This document shows positions 59,006 to 64,000 of a stretch of DNA of 64,000 nucleotides, piece after piece; position 1 is the stretch's first letter, and every line of letters begins with the position of its first letter. The DNA lies in the NCBI GenBank assembly GCA_026645945.1, contig JAPKMO010000002.1:34000-97999 (forward strand), written 5' to 3'. The DNA comes from Anaerolineae bacterium (GTDB lineage Bacteria; Chloroflexota; Anaerolineae; Aggregatilineales; Phototrophicaceae). The notes under the pieces are model-generated. The model made no database searches, was not told where the DNA came from, and saw nothing but the letters and a program-made list of their open reading frames with translations. The position numbers and the translations under genes are program-made.

Positions 59006-59770
59006 TCAGTTCCCTAATTTTTCCAGCGCCTCGGTCGCCCGGCGTTTCAAAAAAACGTCGCCTGTCTGCGAAACCGCGTCCAAGACCGGTATGGCGCGCC
59101 GGTCGCCAAGCTGCCCCAGCGCCCAGGCCGCGTTGTAACGCGCCCACAGGCCTTCGCCGGCCAGCACCGCCAGCAGGGCGTCCACCGCTTCGGCGGCCTT
59201 CAGCATTCCCAGGGCGACTGCGGCACTGCCCTGCACCCAGTCTTCCCGGTCGGCCAGCAGTTCAATCAACGGCTGGACGGCCTGCCGCGCGCCGATGCGC
59301 CCCAGCGCGTTGGCGGCGCTGCCCCGCACCCAGGGGTCGTCATCCCACAGGCAGTCCAGCAGCGTTTCCACCGCGCGGATGTCCCCGATGTATCCCAGCG
59401 CCAGCGCCGAATTGCGCCGGACGCCGGCATCCGGGTTCAGCAGCGCCCCGATCAGCGGTTCTACCGCGTCGGGGTCACGGATTTCACCAAGCGCCGAGGC
59501 CGCCCAGTCCTGCACCGTCGGGTTTTCGTCGGTCAGCAGGGTATCAATCAGGGGGTGAACGCTGCGCCGATCGCCGATCATGCCCAGTGCCCAGGCCGCG
59601 TAATAACGCACCCGCCAGCTTTCGTGCTTCAGCGCCGCAATCAGCGGCTCCACCACTGCTTCGCCCATGTCCAGCAGTTCAATCGCCGCCGACTCGCGGG
59701 CATCGGCGCTGGTTTCGTTTAACTGCCCGATCAGTCGGGCGATACGTTCGGCATTTTGTACGTCGGGCAT
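59006..59770 (-). CDS. HEAT-repeat (PBS-lyase-type) protein
   Basis: The 254-residue protein is built of about seven HEAT-like repeats of roughly 31 residues, each with an (A/L)-x-A-L-G-x-I/L-G-D/A-x-R-A-V consensus such as YYAAWALGMIGDRRSV and NSALALGYIGDIRAVE. Such E-Z-type repeats mediate protein binding or act as phycocyanobilin lyase relatives; no catalytic residue is obvious. It is the last gene of a minus-strand run and lies 17 bases after the KARI-like gene. Confidence 0.82.
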   Translation of the reverse strand: MPDVQNAERIARLIGQLNETSADARESAAIELLDMGEAVVEPLIAALKHESWRVRYYAAWALGMIGDRRSVHPLIDTLLTDENPTVQDWAASALGEIRDPDAVEPLIGALLNPDAGVRRNSALALGYIGDIRAVETLLDCLWDDDPWVRGSAANALGRIGARQAVQPLIELLADREDWVQGSAAVALGMLKAAEAVDALLAVLAGEGLWARYNAAWALGQLGDRRAIPVLDAVSQTGDVFLKRRATEALEKLGN

Positions 59771-59787
59771 AAAGTGTCCCTTCCCGG

Positions 59788-60789
59788 TTACAGACTAGAA
59801 TCGCCCGGACGCCCCAGCAAATCAAGCGCCTGCTGTTCGAGTTCAAACAGTTCCAGTTCTTTCTGGTTTTTTAGCAGCCCGTTCAAACGGCGGCAGCCGT
59901 CCGCCACATCTTTGGCCCATTCCTGGGCAAACCGGCCATCGTGGATTTCATCCAGCGTAACTTCCATCAGCCGCTCCAGCTTCAGGTCGTTGAAACGATC
60001 TAAACGGCTGAACATGCCATACTGCCCGGTCAGGGAAGCCCGGTGCAGCGCGGGCAGCAGCCCCGTGCTTTCGGCCTGGTGCAGATAATCGCCCAATTCG
60101 CCGGACAGATACAGTTCCGTCACGACCGCCTCCGGCGGATAGCCCCGGCTGACCAGCAGACTGGCCGCTTTGACCATCACATGCTGCAGCATGGGCAGGA
60201 CAACCTGCTGGGCGAACAGGTCAAGTTCGGCTTCCTGCTCGAAGCTCACCTCCACCGCGCCGCCGCGCAGCGCGCCGCAGGCTTTCGCCAGCGCCAGCAG
60301 AACCGGCCACGCCTGGCCGGTGGCGTCCTGGCCGACGGCCACAAAACTGCAAAATCCCTCGCCGCTTTCAAAACGTTCGCGCAGAGCCGCGCCCAGCATT
60401 CGCGGCGCGACCAGCCCCACGTCCACAAAAGCCGGCGCTTCGATGAAGCCGAAAGCGACGTTGTAGGCGCTGCCAAAAACCAGCATATCGCCGCGTTTGA
60501 GATGCGGCGAAACCAGTTCCAGGTAAAATTCCGGCATCACTTCATCCGGCAGCAGCATAAAGATGATCTGCGAACGCCGAACCGCCTCCTCAATCGAGAC
60601 GGCTTCAAACCCTTCCGCCCGCGCCTGGTCGCGGCTATCTTCGCCCCGCGCGCCGATCACCACCGCCACGCCGCTGTCGCGCAGGTTAAGCGCCATCGCG
60701 CGGCCTAAATCGCCATAACCGATGATACCGACCTGCCTGCCGGACAAATCACCGAGATCGCCATCGTCTTCATGATACACAAAAGGCAT
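59788..60789 (-). CDS. Ketol-acid reductoisomerase homologue with altered active site
   Basis: The 333-residue protein aligns with class I IlvC: GRQVGIIGYGDLGRAMALNL is the Rossmann motif and PEAVVTELYLSGELGDYL the C-terminal domain. However, the conserved Lys region V-A-P-K-G-P-G is VAPRMLG (Arg130), the H-G-F motif is absent (GSAYNVAFG), and the metal-ligand pair D-L-F-G-E is DLFAQ (Asp190, Gln194). Only one of those two acidic ligands remains. It may have another substrate or be a regulatory paralogue. No ilvBN genes are next to it. Confidence 0.75.
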   Translation of the reverse strand: MPFVYHEDDGDLGDLSGRQVGIIGYGDLGRAMALNLRDSGVAVVIGARGEDSRDQARAEGFEAVSIEEAVRRSQIIFMLLPDEVMPEFYLELVSPHLKRGDMLVFGSAYNVAFGFIEAPAFVDVGLVAPRMLGAALRERFESGEGFCSFVAVGQDATGQAWPVLLALAKACGALRGGAVEVSFEQEAELDLFAQQVVLPMLQHVMVKAASLLVSRGYPPEAVVTELYLSGELGDYLHQAESTGLLPALHRASLTGQYGMFSRLDRFNDLKLERLMEVTLDEIHDGRFAQEWAKDVADGCRRLNGLLKNQKELELFELEQQALDLLGRPGDSSL

Positions 60790-60865
60790 ACCAACATCCT
60801 GCCGGCGAACCGGCTAATCCGTAGCAGGTCAGAAAATATCACATCAGAAGCCTGTCACGCAAGCC

Positions 60866-61714
60866 CTACAGGTTTATTACCCAGTACGGCAGGTCATAAC
60901 CGTTGGGGGCAAAGCCGTACCGTTCGTACAGGCGGCGCGAACGCCGGTTGCTGGACTGGGTATTTAAGGTCATGCCGTAAATACCCCGACGGAAAAATCG
61001 CTGAAGCCCATCGGCCAGCAGCGCGCCGCCCAGCCCCAACCCCTGAACCGAGGGAATCACCGCCAGCCGCGCCAGATGCGCCCCATCAAAATACAGCGTG
61101 CTGAGTTGATACCCCACCATCATATCATCCAGCAGGCCGACCGTACAGCTTGCCGAAATACGAACTGCCTGCCGCAGTTCGTCCAGCGAAAGCTGCCAGG
61201 GCGGCTCGAAAGCGGCGTTGTCCACCCGCGCCAGTTCGTCCAGGTCTTCCGGCTGCGCCGCGCGGATGAGCATCCGGTTCGGCAGCGTTTCCGGTAGTTC
61301 GGCTCCGTTGCGCGCCAGGGTGATGATGTCCTCGACATAGCGGAAGCCCAACGCCGGCACGTAACGCACAATCCAGTCGCGCACGGCCAACAGCGCCACC
61401 GTCTGGACGTACCGGCTGCGTAGTTCGATGATAAGGTCTTCCCACAGGGCGCGCAGCACCCGCGAATGATCGGACTGGTTGTGGATGGCCGCCAGCCGCA
61501 GCCAGCAGGTGCGGTTCAAGGGGGATGAAACGCCCATCACGCCGACCAGCCGCCCACGCTGCCAGGCGCACCGCATCGGCACGCTTTGCGTATCCAGCCA
61601 TTGATCGGTTTCCTGCCAATCGAGATGCGAATGCACCAGCTCGCTGTGGAAGATTAAATCGCGCACGCGCTGTAAATACCGGCGCTCGTAGGGGGTGACG
61701 ACAACGGGAATCAA
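60866..61714 (-). CDS. GNAT-family acetyltransferase (double domain)
   Basis: The 282-residue protein shows two GNAT-like halves. The C-terminal one has acetyl-CoA motif A in HLARLAVIPSVQGLGLGGAL and a final YERYGFAPNGYDLPY. The N-terminal half is degenerate and lacks a clear Q/R-x-x-G-x-G/A. It would acetylate an amine on a small molecule or protein; substrate unknown. It lies 28 bases after the DnaC-like gene in the same orientation, an order that may only reflect close packing. Confidence 0.8.
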   Translation of the reverse strand: MIPVVVTPYERRYLQRVRDLIFHSELVHSHLDWQETDQWLDTQSVPMRCAWQRGRLVGVMGVSSPLNRTCWLRLAAIHNQSDHSRVLRALWEDLIIELRSRYVQTVALLAVRDWIVRYVPALGFRYVEDIITLARNGAELPETLPNRMLIRAAQPEDLDELARVDNAAFEPPWQLSLDELRQAVRISASCTVGLLDDMMVGYQLSTLYFDGAHLARLAVIPSVQGLGLGGALLADGLQRFFRRGIYGMTLNTQSSNRRSRRLYERYGFAPNGYDLPYWVINL

Positions 61715-61742
61715 GGTTTATCCTGTCCTGCCCCAGCACATC

Positions 61743-63077
61743 TCAGGCGCGCTTTTTCCGCAAGGGGTAACCCTGCGCGGTAATGGCAAAGGTGGTGCAG
61801 CACTGCTCATCAATCAGCCGGCTCTGGATGCGTTTGTCTATTTCTTCCAGCCGCCGGGCGGTGGTGATGACGGTAGGCAGGCGCGCGACGTAGCGGTAGT
61901 CCATGATCTGGAACAGCTTTTCCCTGGCCCATGCGCTGGAATTTTCCGTCCCCAGGTCGTCCAGCACCAGAAACGCGGCGCTGCGTACCATCTGAAACCG
62001 GCGGTCGAATCGGACGGGCGTATCGGGATAATAAGCATCCCGCAGGTGATCCAGCAAATCCGGCACAGTGATAAAGACGACCTGCGCCCCCTGCTGTTCC
62101 TGAAAATGCGCGATTGCGGCGGCCAGATGCGTTTTGCCGCAGCCATACGGCCCCAGGAACACCAGCCATCCCTGGGGACTCGCAGCGTAGGAGCGGGCGA
62201 TTTGCAGCGCCATATCCAGGTTGCGGTGTTCGTCCGGCGTCACATACTGGCGGGTATCAAAATTTTCAAACGTTTTTTCTTTATACAGGCTCAGGCTGGA
62301 CAGCAGCGTATCGCGCTGGTTTTGAATGGCCGAGCGGTAATCCGGGGCGGCGATTTTGACGCGGTGAACAAAATCCTGGTCAAGCAGGCGGCTGCGAATA
62401 CGCGGGTCGAGGGCATCCAGTTCAGCATTGGTCGTCACCACCATCGGCAGGCGGCGGCTGTAGCGAAAATTAAGCAGTTGGAACAGTTTTTCCTGCGCCC
62501 AACTGCTGGCATTTTCCGCGCCCAAATCATCCAGAATCAACAGCGGCACGTTCCGCACGCGGTCGAACAGCTCGTCGTAGCCGATTTCTGAGGCCGGGCC
62601 GAAGGTATTCCGCAGGTAATCCAATAAATCCGGCACGGTAAGGAACAGCACAATATCCCCCTGGGCCAGCCGCGCATTGCCGACCGCCGCCGCCAGATGC
62701 GTTTTGCCGCAGCCGTAACCGCCTTCCAGCAGCAGCCAGCCCTCCGGTTCGGCGGCGAAGCTTTGCGCCACCCCCAGGGCCATCCTCAGCGAATCCGCTT
62801 CCGGCTGGGTGAGCGTGGACAGGCTGGTGTTAAAGCTCTCGAATACCTTGTCGGCGTAGGCGTCCAGGTTGCTGAACCGGCGCAGCCTGTCCTGCCGCTC
62901 CAGGTCTTTTTCAACCGGGTTGTTGGGGCAACGAAACAGCTTGCCAAAACGCGGGTCGTTTACCGGCACATCGTACCGCACGACGCCTAAGCCCTGGCAG
63001 ATCGGCTCGCCGCCGCAGATTCGGCAGCGGCCTTCGTCATCAATGTTTGATGAATCGGGATAGTTCTCCTGTGACAT
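61743..63077 (-). CDS. DnaC-like helicase loader with two AAA+ domains
   Basis: With start at 63077 (GTG at 63119 and ATG at 63089 possible) the protein has 444 residues. Cys18, Cys21, Cys27 and Cys50 suggest an N-terminal zinc site. Two complete DnaC/IstB-type AAA+ modules follow: Walker A GGYGCGKTHLAA (119-130) and GPYGCGKTHLAA (309-320), Walker B LILDDLGAEN and LVLDDLGTEN, and putative Arg-finger/sensor segments RIRSRLLDQ and RIQSRLIDE. Both modules appear intact, each led by an F-x-x-F-(N/D)-T motif. It overlaps the dnaD-like gene by 38 bases. Its place after dnaB and dnaD supports loading of the replicative helicase. Confidence 0.88.
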   Translation of the reverse strand: MSQENYPDSSNIDDEGRCRICGGEPICQGLGVVRYDVPVNDPRFGKLFRCPNNPVEKDLERQDRLRRFSNLDAYADKVFESFNTSLSTLTQPEADSLRMALGVAQSFAAEPEGWLLLEGGYGCGKTHLAAAVGNARLAQGDIVLFLTVPDLLDYLRNTFGPASEIGYDELFDRVRNVPLLILDDLGAENASSWAQEKLFQLLNFRYSRRLPMVVTTNAELDALDPRIRSRLLDQDFVHRVKIAAPDYRSAIQNQRDTLLSSLSLYKEKTFENFDTRQYVTPDEHRNLDMALQIARSYAASPQGWLVFLGPYGCGKTHLAAAIAHFQEQQGAQVVFITVPDLLDHLRDAYYPDTPVRFDRRFQMVRSAAFLVLDDLGTENSSAWAREKLFQIMDYRYVARLPTVITTARRLEEIDKRIQSRLIDEQCCTTFAITAQGYPLRKKRA

Positions 63078-63750
63078 AACTTTGTCCATCTTGCTCAGGA
63101 TGCTGCCCAGCGATTTCACGGCTCTTCCCTTCCGACTCCCACCGCTTCAGAATGCGCTGGATGTAGCGCCAGCTTCGTTTGTTATTCTCCACCGCTTCCC
63201 GGATGGCTTCCTCAATCCAGTGGGACGGATAGTCTTTTTCGGCATCCTTCAGCGCATCCGCGATCATGGCGGTCAGCGGCCCGATGTTTTCTTCGTACAG
63301 GCGGTAAATGTTCGGGCGCTCCGGCAGGATTTCAACCGGGTTCACAGCATCGAACGACTTCCAGCGCCCCTGCTGCACCTGCTGGACGGCGGTTCTGCCC
63401 AGGGCGGTATTGGCGAAATAGAGGGTTTCGCGCCCGTTTTTGGTCGTCACGTCGGCGCACAGCAGCGCGCCGCGCTCAACCGCCCGCCTCAGCGCCATAT
63501 CCAGCGTATCATCCGGGTCGGCGTCTGGGTCGGCGGCGGCCAGGCCGCGCATCAGGTCGAGGTTATCGGAAAAATCCGGGCGGCGCAGGTAGCGAAACCG
63601 CTCGTCCTTTTGCGGCAGCGCCCAGAAGCAGAACAGGATGACTTTCAGTTCGGCTAGATCATCCACCAGCGGCAGCAGTTCCGCAAAAAACGGCGCGGGC
63701 ATTTCCACCATCCGCACCTTGCCGGGCGGAAAACCGTTAAACTTCTGCAT
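63040..63750 (-). CDS. dnaD: DnaD-domain replication initiation protein
   Basis: The 236-residue protein has an N-terminal winged-helix-like part (about 1-100) and a C-terminal DnaD domain: IYRLYEENIGPLTAMIADAL and NNKRSWRYIQRILKRW, the Y-I-x-x-I-L-x-x-W motif that binds DNA. In Firmicutes DnaD works with DnaB/DnaI to open origins and load helicase. The ATG overlaps the upstream dnaB stop by one base, and the downstream loader overlaps its end, so this is a coupled operon. Confidence 0.88.
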   Translation of the reverse strand: MQKFNGFPPGKVRMVEMPAPFFAELLPLVDDLAELKVILFCFWALPQKDERFRYLRRPDFSDNLDLMRGLAAADPDADPDDTLDMALRRAVERGALLCADVTTKNGRETLYFANTALGRTAVQQVQQGRWKSFDAVNPVEILPERPNIYRLYEENIGPLTAMIADALKDAEKDYPSHWIEEAIREAVENNKRSWRYIQRILKRWESEGKSREIAGQHPEQDGQSYVTGELSRFIKH

Positions 63751-64000
63751 CAGATTCGACTCAAATCCACGCTGCGTTCGGCAGCGTTCATAAACTTGGT
63801 GAGCGTCTTTTCAAAATACAGCGACACCGTGCCGGTCGGACCGTTGCGATGTTTGGAGATGATGAGATCAGCCTGGTTAGGGAACTCGGTCGCCTCGTTA
63901 TAGACTTCATCACGATACAGAAATATCACGATGTCCGAGTCCTGCTCGATACTATTATGAGCAACAATATCGTTTGCCACAAAACATTGATTCCCCGGAA
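63750..64000 (-). CDS. dnaB: Replicative DNA helicase DnaB, C-terminal end with intein junction
   Basis: The gene is cut by the right edge. The visible C-extein, 67 residues starting Ser-Ile-Glu-Gln-Asp-Ser-Asp, is the conserved end of DnaB helicase: SIEQDSDIVIFLYRDEVYN and ADLIISKHRNGPTGTVSLYF. Upstream of that Ser the reading frame continues NQCFVANDIVAHN, not the normal RESG, which is the C-terminal end of a DnaB intein. The stop overlaps the dnaD start. In full form it would be the hexameric replicative helicase. Confidence 0.9.
   Translation of the reverse strand, partial: PGNQCFVANDIVAHNSIEQDSDIVIFLYRDEVYNEATEFPNQADLIISKHRNGPTGTVSLYFEKTLTKFMNAAERSVDLSRI
63954..64000 (-). mobile_element. 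Intein C-terminal segment inside dnaB
   Basis: The residues FVANDIVAHN followed by Ser match the intein C-terminal block (F-V-A-N-D-I-I-V-H-N with +1 Ser) seen in the Ssp DnaB intein, which is inserted before S-I-E-Q-D. The terminal His-Asn and the following Ser are the splicing residues. Only about 15 residues are in the window, so its size and any homing endonuclease domain are not visible. Confidence 0.85.

Noticed and set aside
61743..63077. IS21-type IstB transposition helper
   Set aside because: No istA transposase or element ends are nearby, the gene lies between replication genes, and two AAA+ domains do not fit IstB.

Overview
The window is about 60% G+C, densely packed, and reads as a bacterial chromosome segment with no plasmid, phage or rRNA genes. 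Several features point to the Chloroflexota (Anaerolineae-like), as an inference: the SCO1664 / DUF3090 / MSMEG_4193 gene trio otherwise typical of Actinobacteria, a DnaD + DnaC-like replication module in a non-Firmicute context, a rhizobial-type rhamnose operon, very large STAND/TPR regulators, and intergenic palindromic repeats. No marker gene here fixes the species.

Layout. 1-480: a two-gene minus-strand pair of small membrane-associated proteins, cut by the left edge. 747-9675: housekeeping and accessory genes (Fe-type alcohol dehydrogenase, the actinobacterial-type trio, sugar-nucleotide epimerase, metallophosphoesterase, methyltransferase, MFS exporter, AzlCD, zinc-ribbon Nudix). 9169-11255: a Nudix / anti-sigma / ECF sigma operon, followed by tRNA-Leu(CAA). 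11768-14137: class II aldolase, PfkB kinase and HAD hydrolase. 14211-27260: an L-rhamnose catabolic regulon (isomerase, divergent DeoR regulator, bifunctional aldolase-dehydrogenase, rhamnulokinase, ABC importer with two permeases and a binding protein). It also holds an embedded M23 peptidase and, after a repeat element, an extra class II aldolase. 27548-28510: PdxT and an extraordinarily acidic 97-residue protein. 28717-39643: an exopolysaccharide/cell-surface glycan cluster (Wzz/BY-kinase fused to a DNA-binding-type HTH, O-antigen ligase-like protein, BNR-repeat protein, EamA-type transporter, flavin oxidoreductase, two glycosyltransferases, polyprenyl-P sugar transferase). It abuts a convergent L,D-transpeptidase.

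41478-44879 is a divergent pair: a small DUF2917-like protein and a 970-residue LuxR-HTH/NB-ARC/TPR regulator. 44896-48063 (minus) carries an AEC transporter, class II FBP aldolase and PdxS. 48286-55711 is a chemosensory cluster without CheR or motility genes: CheW, MCP, hybrid CheA-REC, CheB, single-domain RR, RsbT-like protein, second CheW, and a degenerate receiver fused to a Roadblock/LC7-like domain. A convergent GAF-like gene follows. 56307-58984 is a sugar-nucleotide pyrophosphorylase with an overlapping phosphohexomutase. 59006-64000 (minus) ends in a replication module: DnaB (carrying an intein, only its C-terminal end visible), DnaD, and a helicase loader with two complete AAA+ domains. 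GNAT, KARI-like and HEAT-repeat proteins lie downstream.

The most unusual items are the double-AAA+ DnaC-like loader next to an intein-bearing DnaB, the BY-kinase-HTH fusion, the CheR-less chemosensory cluster with a Glu-for-Asp receiver, the poly-acidic protein, and a family of short inverted-repeat-bounded elements built from CAGTGGGCTTAAGCCCACTG-like palindromes.
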